A stretch of 14,153 nt of DNA from Clostridia bacterium (GTDB lineage: Bacteria; Bacillota; Clostridia; Oscillospirales; Acutalibacteraceae). Under the pieces are notes generated by a model. That model did no database searches. It was not told the origin of the DNA and saw nothing but the letters and a program-made list of their open reading frames with translations. A program made the position numbers and the translations under genes. Location of the stretch: NCBI GenBank assembly GCA_900770255.1, contig CAAGJN010000011.1, positions 1-14,153 of the forward strand, read 5' to 3'. This document shows positions 7,011 through 14,124 of the stretch, in pieces (the stretch's first letter is position 1; the number at the start of each line of letters is the position of its first letter).

Positions 7011-8423
7011 TTGGTATTTTCAAGTCTTGTCTTTTTGTTTATTTTCTTTCCTCTGACACTGTTTTTTTATTTTATCGTTAATAACGACAAACTCAAAAAC
7101 ATTGTTCTTATTATCGCATCGCTGATATTTTATTCGTGGGGAGAACCCGTGTGGGTATGTCTGTTAATATTCAGCTCGATACTCGACTATACCGTTTCAC
7201 TAGGCATCGAAAAATACCGCGGCCGGAAAATCACAAAACTGTTTGTTGCGCTGTCCGTCATAATAAATCTCGGATTGCTTGCGGTTTTCAAATACAGCGG
7301 ATTCTTTGTCTCAACTCTCAATTCGATAACGGGGCTATCTCTAAAAGTTCCGAGCTTTTCCCTGCCGATAGGCATCTCGTTTTACACCTTCCAGACGATG
7401 ACATATTCATTGGATGTATATAAAGGAGATGTAAAGGCTCAGAAGTCGTTCATAAACTTTCTGATGTTCGTTTCACTGTTCCCGCAGCTTATAGCTGGTC
7501 CGATAGTCCGTTATTCTGACATTGATACGCAGATCGACCACCGCACGATCACCGCCGACGGCTTCGCAAAGGGCATGACCCGATTTATGGCAGGTCTCGG
7601 AAAAAAAGTTCTCCTTGCAAACTATGCCGGCTCGTTAGCGGATTCTTTGCTCGGCAATGTTGACAGCGCAGCGGTCATAAGCGTGTGGGTTGGCATCCTG
7701 CTCTACGCCTTTCAGATATACTTCGATTTCTCCGGATATTCCGACATGGCAATCGGCCTGGGTCACATGTTCGGCTTTGACTATCCCGAAAACTTCAAAT
7801 ACCCGTATATGTCAACCTCAATAACCGATTTTTGGCGCAGATGGCACATTACGCTGAGCACGTTTTTCAGAGATTATGTCTATATTCCGCTCGGCGGAAA
7901 CCGAGTCAGCCTGCCGCGTCAGATATTCAATCTGTTTATAGTTTGGGGGCTTACCGGACTTTGGCACGGAGCGAGCTGGAACTTCGTCATTTGGGGGCTC
8001 TATTATTTTGTGTTTCTGTGCCTTGAAAAGTTCGTCTTTAAAAAGATTATCGACAAAGTCCCTGCCGTTATCCGATGGATCTATTCAATGCTTGTCGTGC
8101 TGGTCGGCTGGATGATCTTCTACTTCGAAGATTTCTCTGCAATGAATACTGCTTTCGCCGTCGCTTTCGGCGCTTCGAACCACTCGCTGACAGATCCTAT
8201 TATGAACGCACTGATCGTCAACAATATTCCTTTTATTATTATTGCGGCTGTCGCCTGCCTGCCTATATCAAAGTTTGTAAAAGCCGGCGTATCAAAGCTT
8301 CAAAAGCGTTCAGCCCTCGCAGAGCCCATATTAAATACTGTTTTTAACGTAGTTATGCTCCTCCTCTGCGTCGCGTCTCTCGCCGGCTCAACCTATAATC
8401 CGTTCCTGTATTTCAGATTTTAA
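7011..8423 (+). CDS. MBOAT-family O-acyltransferase (AlgI/DltB-like)
   Basis: This 470-residue multispanning membrane protein belongs to the AlgI branch of MBOAT enzymes, which pass acyl groups, usually acetyl, across the membrane to a surface glycan. Marks are the N-terminal MVFSSLVFLF, YSWGEP (41-46), SFYTFQTMTYSLDVY (123-137), IAGPIVRY, the FWRRWH motif with H279, and GLWHG with the catalytic-type H319. The start is TTG: a TAA stop lies directly before it in frame, the next in-frame ATG is at codon 130, and AAGGAGGG (6993-7000) is 10 bases upstream, so TTG is effectively forced. The DHHW gene follows after six bases, overlapping in ribosome-site sequence, which makes a two-gene O-acetylation unit. 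The acceptor polymer cannot be told from the sequence. Confidence 0.93.
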   Translation: MVFSSLVFLFIFFPLTLFFYFIVNNDKLKNIVLIIASLIFYSWGEPVWVCLLIFSSILDYTVSLGIEKYRGRKITKLFVALSVIINLGLLAVFKYSGFFVSTLNSITGLSLKVPSFSLPIGISFYTFQTMTYSLDVYKGDVKAQKSFINFLMFVSLFPQLIAGPIVRYSDIDTQIDHRTITADGFAKGMTRFMAGLGKKVLLANYAGSLADSLLGNVDSAAVISVWVGILLYAFQIYFDFSGYSDMAIGLGHMFGFDYPENFKYPYMSTSITDFWRRWHITLSTFFRDYVYIPLGGNRVSLPRQIFNLFIVWGLTGLWHGASWNFVIWGLYYFVFLCLEKFVFKKIIDKVPAVIRWIYSMLVVLVGWMIFYFEDFSAMNTAFAVAFGASNHSLTDPIMNALIVNNIPFIIIAAVACLPISKFVKAGVSKLQKRSALAEPILNTVFNVVMLLLCVASLAGSTYNPFLYFRF

Positions 8424-8438
8424 GGAGGTATGATAAAA

Positions 8439-9782
8439 ATGAAAAATACTCTCCAGAAAATTCTGACTGTTTTTTCCTTCAGTATTGTTCTTATTCTGGT
8501 TGCTTCCGTCGGCTTTTACAGTTTTTTTGACAATGACGAGAAATCCTCGGAAATGGAAAACAGAAACCTCGCGCAGAAGCCCGCGTTTTCTTTGAGTGCA
8601 TACTTCTCCGGGGACTTTGCCTCAAAGTTTGAGGAATATTATAACGACCAGTTTCCCGGCAGAGACGGACTTGTAAAAATAAGCAATAAAATCGAGTCAT
8701 TCTACTCCTCGCTCAAGCTCGGCGGCGCCACCGTTATAAAAAAGCAGGGCGGTATCGGCGACGGTGAAGCGCTCACGCATGAGGAGGAAAGCAGCGTGAG
8801 CTGTACCGATGAAAGTACAACAATCCCTCAAACCGAGCCTTACCGTCACGAGACAACTCAGCCTAAGAGCGCCGTTACTGTTGCCGAAGATGCAAAAGAG
8901 ACCGTGTATTCGAGCCAGTATATAATTCTTATAAACAACAGGCTCATGGAAGAATATACGAATGTCTACAAAAAGATGGACGTCTACGCCGCGACGCTCA
9001 ACAAGCTTAAAGCTCAGCTTCCTGACGTAAAGGTATACAGCCTCATGGCTCCGACTTCGATTGAATTTTATGCGCCAAAGAAATACAACACCGGCAAAGC
9101 TCACTCGCAGTATCAGGGAATAAATTATATCTACGGCGAGCTTAAGGATATCATTACTGTTGACGCATATTCAGAGATTTCCGAGCACACCGACGAGTAT
9201 CTGTATTTCAGAACCGATCATCACTGGACAGCTCTCGGCGCTTATTACGCCTACTGCGCCTTTGCCAAGACAGCAGGTTTTACGCCGGTCAACAAGGATA
9301 TCCTGCAAACCGGCAAGCTCTCCCCTTTCCTCGGTACGCTCTATAAATCTACCCAAAGCGTCGCTGTTGAGAAAGATCCCGACTATGTCGAATATTTTAT
9401 CCCCGCCACCAACACTACTGCAATCGCCTCCGACACCAGCGCATCGCTGAGCAACAGCTACAGCATAAAGGTCATCAATACCGAGATAAAATCATCAAAT
9501 AAGTATCTCGCGTTTCTCGGCGGAGACCATGGAGTTACAAAAATAACGACCGACGCTCCGGGAGACCGCAGCATAGTTGTTATCAAGGAGAGCTTCGCCA
9601 ATGCATTCGTGCCGTGGCTGTGCAATGATTACAAAACGATATATGTTATTGACCCGAGGCAGATCACCGTCAACCTTGCAAGCTTTGTTAAAACGAATTC
9701 GATAGATGAAGTGCTCTTCCTCAACTATATGTTCATCCCGACCAACGCAAAGTTTATGACTGCGCTCGAAAACATGGGCTGA
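8439..9782 (+). CDS. DHHW-family (AlgJ/AlgX-like) SGNH-type surface acetyltransferase partner
   Basis: The protein is 447 residues from the chosen start. It has an N-terminal membrane anchor, an acidic Ser/Thr-rich linker (about 110-155), and a catalytic domain with the family motif RTDHHW (D260, H261, H262, W263) and IKESFANAF with the likely nucleophile S385, followed by IDPR. AlgJ/AlgX-type proteins accept the acetyl group delivered by an AlgI-type MBOAT and put it on the polysaccharide outside the cell; the gene order here fits that pairing. An ATG at 8430 would add three residues, but AAGGAGG ends at 8428, one base before it; the ATG at 8439 has 10 bases of spacing and is preferred. A terminator follows 10 bases after the stop. 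Confidence 0.9.
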   Translation: MKNTLQKILTVFSFSIVLILVASVGFYSFFDNDEKSSEMENRNLAQKPAFSLSAYFSGDFASKFEEYYNDQFPGRDGLVKISNKIESFYSSLKLGGATVIKKQGGIGDGEALTHEEESSVSCTDESTTIPQTEPYRHETTQPKSAVTVAEDAKETVYSSQYIILINNRLMEEYTNVYKKMDVYAATLNKLKAQLPDVKVYSLMAPTSIEFYAPKKYNTGKAHSQYQGINYIYGELKDIITVDAYSEISEHTDEYLYFRTDHHWTALGAYYAYCAFAKTAGFTPVNKDILQTGKLSPFLGTLYKSTQSVAVEKDPDYVEYFIPATNTTAIASDTSASLSNSYSIKVINTEIKSSNKYLAFLGGDHGVTKITTDAPGDRSIVVIKESFANAFVPWLCNDYKTIYVIDPRQITVNLASFVKTNSIDEVLFLNYMFIPTNAKFMTALENMG

Positions 9783-9783
9783 T

Positions 9784-9826
9784 AAAAAAATACTCCTCCT
9801 GCAACAATGCGGGAGGAGTTATTTTT
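9784..9826. terminator. Bidirectional terminator between the DHHW gene and the DUF2804 gene
   Basis: An 11-bp stem (9792-9802 with 9809-9819, one U-G pair on the plus strand) closes a 6-base loop. T-rich sequence (9820-9826) follows on the plus strand and seven A (9784-9790) precede it, giving a U-tract on the minus strand. It can therefore end both convergent transcripts. Confidence 0.85.
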
Positions 9827-9840
9827 GCTGTCAGAGGCTT

Positions 9841-10959
9841 TTACCACTTGTTCTCAACATACTCACAGAACGCGTACATATCCTTGATTTCAAGCTTTGT
9901 GCCGTCGTCGAGAACTGCCGTTCCGTTCCACAGGCCGTGGACCTGGTGCGAGTGCATACGCAGAAGATTGAGCGCATTTGTATCGCAATGGTGATCATAG
10001 AACGGGGTCATGACAAAATCAAATCTTCCGTCCTCGGAGACAAAGTGCCACGGCTCCATATATTTATCGGGTTTCGGGAATGTCTCAACGTCGATTGCGC
10101 CGAACTTATGAGCCTTGCCGTCATAGAAGATACAGGTCTCAGTCGCGTTGCTTTCGTCGCCTATACCCCAGGTTATCTCAAAGCCGAAGAGGTGCTTTTG
10201 ACCCTGATCGTCGGTCAGATATGTTGAACCGTTGCCCCAGTACCAGACAAGTCTGTAAGGAGTATTGACACGGCCCCAGTCGAGGCAGCAGAAGGTGTCG
10301 TCCTTTGAGAATTCATAGACCTTCTCGCCCCATTTATATGTACCGCTGCAGGGCATACAGTTCTGCTTTGTGGTCATGAAATAGCTCTTAGGGTCATCTT
10401 TAAACGGAAGAACTGTTGTGATATTCTCGAGTCCGTCGGGAATATCCATCTCAAAATTGCATTCAACATTGCCGGACTTGAAGTAAATATTACGTTTATG
10501 CTCCTCAGTCAGCACGTCAAAGGTCGCTTTGCCGATACCGGTGACGTTAAATTTTACATGGTTAGGGACGTCTCCCTTTGGAGGAAGCACATACTTATCT
10601 CTGCCACCGAGAAACAGAGCGATCGGAGCAGTAAGTGTGCCTGCGGCGAGCTTCTTGTTCTTCTTCGGGTTTCTCAGATCTACAAGTGCCGCAGAAGCGT
10701 ACCCGCCGATTGAAATGTTGGCAAAGCTTATCTGGATCATGTATTTGCCGTTTGAGATCTGATAGAAATCCCATTCCTTGCGGCGGTTCGCCGGGGTGGA
10801 TTTTGTTCTGTCATAGTCAAAGACCATGTGGCGTGCCCAGCCGGGCGAAAGCAGCGTGCCGTCATCTGCAAGGAGCTTTGTGGACTCAGTATACTCCTTC
10901 TGCGCACTCTTGACTTCACCCTTGAGCCAGCTCGGATAAGTCCTCGGTATCTCACTCAT
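9841..10959 (-). CDS. DUF2804 domain-containing protein
   Basis: The 372-residue protein matches DUF2804: LLADDGTLLSPGWAR (29-43, with GWAR), KEWDFY (61-66), and a C-terminal half rich in tryptophan and glycine with YKWGEKVYEF, CCLDWGR and YWGNGS segments. It has no signal peptide or membrane span, so it should be cytoplasmic. The biochemical role of DUF2804 is not established to my knowledge; the beta-rich layout recalls lipocalin-like or hydroxyneurosporene-dehydrogenase-like folds, which is only an impression. AGGAGG (plus-strand 10969-10974) lies 9 bases before the ATG. It is transcribed alone from its own promoter, divergent from nanE. Confidence 0.85.
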   Translation of the reverse strand: MSEIPRTYPSWLKGEVKSAQKEYTESTKLLADDGTLLSPGWARHMVFDYDRTKSTPANRRKEWDFYQISNGKYMIQISFANISIGGYASAALVDLRNPKKNKKLAAGTLTAPIALFLGGRDKYVLPPKGDVPNHVKFNVTGIGKATFDVLTEEHKRNIYFKSGNVECNFEMDIPDGLENITTVLPFKDDPKSYFMTTKQNCMPCSGTYKWGEKVYEFSKDDTFCCLDWGRVNTPYRLVWYWGNGSTYLTDDQGQKHLFGFEITWGIGDESNATETCIFYDGKAHKFGAIDVETFPKPDKYMEPWHFVSEDGRFDFVMTPFYDHHCDTNALNLLRMHSHQVHGLWNGTAVLDDGTKLEIKDMYAFCEYVENKW

Positions 10960-11017
10960 TGAATAATTCCTCCTAAACTTTATGCATCAGCCCTCTGCTG
11001 TGCTTAACTTTTAACTT

Positions 11018-11046
11018 ATAATAGCATGTATACCAAAATTTTACAA
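11018..11046 (-). promoter_or_regulatory. Promoter for the DUF2804 gene
   Basis: On the minus strand, TTGTAA (11041-11046) and TATTAT (11018-11023) are separated by exactly 17 bases, with TGC directly before the -10 as an extended -10 element. The leader to the start codon is about 50 bases. Confidence 0.65.
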
Positions 11047-11074
11047 TGCTTTTTAATTTTATTATATATTTTTC

Positions 11075-11090
11075 TGAGTTAAAAAACTCA
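11075..11090. repeat. Inverted repeat upstream of nanE, possible operator
   Basis: TGAGTT (11075-11080) and AACTCA (11085-11090) form a perfect 6-bp-armed palindrome around AAAA. It lies between the divergent DUF2804 and nanE genes, about 70 bases before the nanE start. No U-tract follows, so a terminator is unlikely; a regulator site is possible but unproven. Confidence 0.35.
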
Positions 11091-11159
11091 ACGGGTTTTC
11101 AAATATTCTCTTGACTTTTGCGCCGTAAATAGTGAAAATATATGCGGAGAGTGATAAAC

Positions 11160-11834
11160 ATGGCAAAGCTTAAAGAACGCGGACTCATAGTCTCCTGTCA
11201 GGCTGTCAAGGGCGAGCCGCTGTACGGTCTGCATATGATGGGGCATTTTGCGCGCGCGGCCGTGCTGGGCGGAGCCGCCGGAATAAGAGCCAACTATGTA
11301 AGCGATATAAACGAGATTACAGACGAGGTAGATGTGCCGGTAATCGGCATAATCAAGGCCGAATATGACGATTCGGAGGTATATATCACCCCTACCGTCA
11401 AGGAAGTTAAGGAACTGCTGACGACGAAGTGCAGCGTTATAGCGCTCGATGCAACAGCCCGTTCCAGACCGAACGGTGAAAAGCTCGAAGATCTTGTAAA
11501 ATATATAAGAGACAACGCGCCCGATATTGAGATAATGGCGGACTGCTCAAACTACGAAGAAGCCAAACGCGCCGATGAGCTCGGCTTCGACTATATCGGT
11601 ACTACTCTGCGCGGATATACCGAATATACGAAAGGCATCGCTATCCCCGATTGCAAGCTTCTGAGAGAAATGACCTCTACGCTTCACGCACACATCATTG
11701 CAGAGGGCGGCATATGGGAGGTAAGCCAACTGCGCGAAGTGCTTGACACGGGCGTATATGCAGTTGTTATCGGCAGCGCGATAACAAGACCTATGGACAT
11801 AACAAAACATTTTATGAAGGCTTTCGGTGAATGA
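11160..11834 (+). CDS. nanE: N-acetylmannosamine-6-phosphate 2-epimerase (NanE)
   Basis: NanE turns ManNAc-6-P into GlcNAc-6-P in the cytoplasm, a step of sialic acid and ManNAc use. The 224-residue TIM-barrel protein shows the early LIVSCQA segment, GIRANYVSDI (41-50), GIIKAEY with K66, ALDATARSRP (95-104), MADCSN (126-131), the IGTTLRGYT loop and IAEGGIW with E182. K66 and this Glu correspond to the catalytic residues described in Clostridium perfringens NanE. The longer frame from ATG 11142 has no ribosome site, while GGAG (11146-11149) precedes the ATG at 11160; that start also places the lysine at 66 as in the studied enzyme. The ROK kinase follows directly, so kinase and epimerase act in sequence. 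Confidence 0.94.
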   Translation: MAKLKERGLIVSCQAVKGEPLYGLHMMGHFARAAVLGGAAGIRANYVSDINEITDEVDVPVIGIIKAEYDDSEVYITPTVKEVKELLTTKCSVIALDATARSRPNGEKLEDLVKYIRDNAPDIEIMADCSNYEEAKRADELGFDYIGTTLRGYTEYTKGIAIPDCKLLREMTSTLHAHIIAEGGIWEVSQLREVLDTGVYAVVIGSAITRPMDITKHFMKAFGE

Positions 11835-11835
11835 G

Positions 11836-12723
11836 ATGAAAAATATCGGCATTGATATAGGCGGAACGTCGATCAAGGGCGCTGTGGCAGAAAACGGTAA
11901 GATCATCGCCCGCGCAAAACGATATACGGATACATCGCGCGGACCCGACGGAGTGAAAAGCTGTCTGTTCTCCGTTATCGGCGAGCTTTTGCCGCGGGTT
12001 GGCGCCGATTCCGGAATCGGTATCGGCTCGGCCGGAGATATCGATCCCTACAGCGGAAAAGTAGTATACGCAACCGGTAATCTTCCGGGCTTTACGGGGT
12101 TTGAAATTAAAAAAACTGTCGAAACGCACTTTAACAGACCCGTGACGGTCGTAAACGATGCAGCGGCGGCTTTTATCGGAGAAAAATATTTCGGAGCTGC
12201 AAAGGGCCTTAATAACGCCGTAATGCTGACGCTTGGCACGGGGCTGGGCGGAGCTGCCGAGGTCAATGGGAAACTGCTGCTCGGCAGAAATTATCATGCG
12301 ACGCGTATCGGGCATATTCCGCTGCATATCGGCGGGCGCAAATGCAGCTGCGGCAAGATCGGATGTGCCGAACAATATGTCTCTGCTACAGGGCTTCTGC
12401 GCACCGCAAGCGAGCTTGGATGCAAATACTCAAACTGCAATGATCTGCTAAAAAGGGCTGCGTCCGGAGATGAAAGCTGCAGCCATGCCGTTAAAATTTT
12501 TATTCTTGATCTCTGCGCGGTCATTGATACCGTAAAGTGCATATTTGACCCCGAGTGTATTGTGCTCGGAGGCGGGATAATAGAGCTCGGAAGCTATTGG
12601 TTCAATGATCTTCTGCAGGCTTTGCCGGAAAACGACGCTGCGCTTGTACGCCCTGCCGTACTCGGTAACGATGCCGGCAGTATAGGCGCGGCGTACCTGC
12701 TCGAGAATGAGGAGATATTATGA
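11836..12723 (+). CDS. ROK-family sugar kinase, probable ManNAc kinase
   Basis: This 295-residue ROK protein has the N-terminal phosphate loop DIGGTSIKG (7-15), VVND with catalytic-type D108, LGTGLGG (133-139), and the zinc site H160 with CSCGKIGCAEQY (C170, C172, C177). There is no helix-turn-helix, so it is a kinase, not a ROK repressor. Immediate coupling to nanE points to N-acetylmannosamine as substrate (NanK role). One oddity: the family motif E-x-G-H reads RIGH, with R157 where the sugar-binding glutamate is expected. The ATG at 11836 starts one base after the nanE stop with GGTGA (11826-11830) upstream; a GTG at 11827, overlapping nanE, would add three residues and is the alternative. 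Confidence 0.88.
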   Translation: MKNIGIDIGGTSIKGAVAENGKIIARAKRYTDTSRGPDGVKSCLFSVIGELLPRVGADSGIGIGSAGDIDPYSGKVVYATGNLPGFTGFEIKKTVETHFNRPVTVVNDAAAAFIGEKYFGAAKGLNNAVMLTLGTGLGGAAEVNGKLLLGRNYHATRIGHIPLHIGGRKCSCGKIGCAEQYVSATGLLRTASELGCKYSNCNDLLKRAASGDESCSHAVKIFILDLCAVIDTVKCIFDPECIVLGGGIIELGSYWFNDLLQALPENDAALVRPAVLGNDAGSIGAAYLLENEEIL

Positions 12724-13161
12724 ACAAAGAATCCATACGATTTAAAAAATAAAAATCAATAGAAATTTCTGTTTTGCCGTCACAGGTAATCTATTTTTCT
12801 TCAAAAAATGAACTCAAACAAGCTAAAGCTTGCGAATGTGTTGGGCTTTGATATTTACTGCGGCAGAACACTTATAGGTTTTATATTGGTAAGGAAATAC
12901 CTCGATAATGCGTTTTTTCTTTGGGATTACGCTATTGACCATAAATATCAAAATTCCGGCTATGGTTTCACTGCACTTTGCGAGTTTATTTCATTCATGC
13001 AAAGAAGAGTATGGCATGAACACAATGACAACAACATATATTTACGGCAATGGACACGCAAAACACATATATGAAAAATAGGTTTTGTTCAGACCGATGT
13101 TGTGGATAAAGAAGATTGTCACGAAGTCAATATGATTTTACACAAAAGAGCACCAGTATAG
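12720..13161 (+). pseudogene. Decayed GNAT acetyltransferase gene (one nonsense change, three frameshifts)
   Basis: The ancestral gene starts at ATG 12720, overlapping the ROK kinase stop as ATGA, with GAGGAG (12709-12714) upstream. It is broken by TAA at 12750, an extra base in GGG 12843-12845, an extra C at 13000 and a lost A in the run 13074-13078. Undoing these gives a single frame of 147 codons including the stop at 13161. Segments read, in order: MNKESIRFKK, KSIEISVLPSQVIYFSSKNE, GFDIYCGRTLIGFILV, FFLWDYAIDHKYQNSGYG, CEFISFM, KEEYGMNTMTTTYIYGNGHA, KHIYEK, IGFVQTDVVDKEDCHEVNMI. The QNSGYG loop and the N-x-x-A-x-x-x-YEKIGF ending are GNAT hallmarks (acetyl-CoA binding and the C-terminal strand). 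No full product can be made; an 88-residue piece from 12808 is the longest intact part. The original acetyl acceptor is unknown. Confidence 0.85.
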
Positions 13162-13179
13162 TTTTATACTGATGCTCTT
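13146..13179 (-). terminator. Terminator for the GrpB-pyrophosphatase gene
   Basis: A 15-bp stem (13146-13160 with 13165-13179) closes a 4-base loop. Read on the minus strand it has one U-G pair and is followed by TTTT; on the plus strand the same position is a C-A mismatch and no U-tract follows. It therefore belongs to the minus-strand gene, and its left arm covers the end of the GNAT pseudogene. Confidence 0.75.
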
Positions 13180-13186
13180 ACGTTTA

Positions 13187-14065
13187 TTATTCATTTAAAA
13201 GCTCTATATGCGAATCGTAATACTGCTCCTGAAAATGCACCGCCCGTTCTGCCGCTTCTCGGGTTACGCTGACACCGATCGGTGCCATTATAAGCTTGTC
13301 CTCTACATCGTCATTGCGGTGAACTATGCCAACTATCCTTCCCTCAAACGATCTCACACGCTCATTTACTCCGATGAGATAGACATCAAGCTCCTCGCCG
13401 TCTCCTCCGAAAACGCCTGGGATATATCCGTAATTTATCGCATATGTAAGCTCATAACCCGATTTTTTATGCACATATCCTATCGGCCTGTCAACTGACA
13501 TTGTGACCGTCTTCCCGAGAAAGGACCACGCCGTTGCCTTTCGCAGGATATGGCTGATAAAATTACCTTTGCCGTAAACATATTGGTTTCTGCTGCCGAC
13601 GCTTCCGAGTTTCTCAACAAGTCCGGTCTTTATATCCTCATATTCCTTTGCTATATCGGGATGGGCGTTTAAATAGTCGCGAAAATTTACGTAGTTGCGC
13701 CACTCCGCGCTGTTGTATTTAACGACATGAATGAAGTGGGTCTGCATATCTCCGCCCTCATAATAGCTGCCGCATGCAAAAAAACGCTGAGCGCCGTCCA
13801 TATCATTGTCAGGGCGGTAATGATATCCGGCTGCGAGCAATTCTTTTTCATGTGTCATAATACTGTCAAAATTCTCCGTACCGACCGCGATATCGATTAT
13901 CGGCTTCGCCTTAATGTTCTTTATCGATGTGCTGCCGATATGCTGAATATCGCGCGCATCGCTGCCAAATATGCTTTTCAGTTCGTTTACGGTACGCTGC
14001 GCTTCGTATTCCCACGCCGTCTCGTGCTCCCAGAGCGCTACGTCTCCCCTTTTTAAACCAATCAT
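13187..14065 (-). CDS. GrpB-domain protein fused to an inorganic-pyrophosphatase-like domain
   Basis: The 292-residue protein joins two domains. Residues 1 to about 178 are GrpB-like, with the nucleotidyltransferase-fold signature QHIGSTSI (41-48), KAKPIIDIAVG (52-62), and later THFIHVV, NFRDYL and YVYGKGNFI. Residues 183-292 resemble a family I inorganic pyrophosphatase: DRPIG (192-196), NYGYIPG (211-217), DGEELDVYL (222-230) and NDDVEDKLIMAP (251-262). D222, D227, D252/D253, D256 and K257 line up with metal- and phosphate-binding residues; E224 stands where the canonical enzyme has Asp. The start at 14065 has GGGAGG seven bases upstream; the longer frame to 14107 would begin inside the promoter. 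A nucleotidyl transfer releasing pyrophosphate, cleared by the second domain, is my inference. Confidence 0.88.
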   Translation of the reverse strand: MIGLKRGDVALWEHETAWEYEAQRTVNELKSIFGSDARDIQHIGSTSIKNIKAKPIIDIAVGTENFDSIMTHEKELLAAGYHYRPDNDMDGAQRFFACGSYYEGGDMQTHFIHVVKYNSAEWRNYVNFRDYLNAHPDIAKEYEDIKTGLVEKLGSVGSRNQYVYGKGNFISHILRKATAWSFLGKTVTMSVDRPIGYVHKKSGYELTYAINYGYIPGVFGGDGEELDVYLIGVNERVRSFEGRIVGIVHRNDDVEDKLIMAPIGVSVTREAAERAVHFQEQYYDSHIELLNE

Positions 14066-14095
14066 AGGCTCGCCTCCCGTTATTAAGGGATAGTG

Positions 14096-14124
14096 ATAAT
14101 AGCACATAGACGCGGTCTTGTCAA
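14096..14124 (-). promoter_or_regulatory. Near-consensus promoter for the GrpB-pyrophosphatase gene
   Basis: On the minus strand, TTGACA (14119-14124) and TATTAT (14096-14101) are separated by 17 bases, with TGC before the -10. The palindrome ATAAAATTTTAT (14124-14135) abuts the -35 and may act as an UP element. The leader is about 24 bases, ending in GGGAGG (14073-14078). Confidence 0.8.

Noticed and set aside
11111..11140. Possible nanE promoter: TTGACT at 11111-11116 with AAAATA at 11135-11140
   Set aside because: The -10 is poor, the spacer is 18 bases, and transcription would begin at about the ribosome site, leaving almost no leader. The true nanE promoter was not located.
11142..11159. 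Start of nanE at ATG 11142
   Set aside because: There is no ribosome site before it, and GGAG serving the ATG at 11160 would lie inside the coding sequence; the catalytic lysine falls at 66 only from 11160.
12808..13074. Intact 88-codon frame taken as a small gene of its own
   Set aside because: It has no ribosome site, lacks both ends of a GNAT domain, and the missing ends are readable in other frames on each side, so it is a piece of a broken gene.
12720..13161. Frame breaks in the GNAT gene as sequencing error
   Set aside because: Two of the shifts are at short homopolymers, but the extra C at 13000 and the TAA at 12750 are not, and neighbouring genes with many such runs are intact. Read mapping would still settle it.
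14066..14107. N-terminal extension of the GrpB fusion from ATG 14107
   Set aside because: That ATG lies between the -35 and -10 hexamers of the promoter, so it would not be in the transcript; the ATG at 14065 has a good ribosome site.
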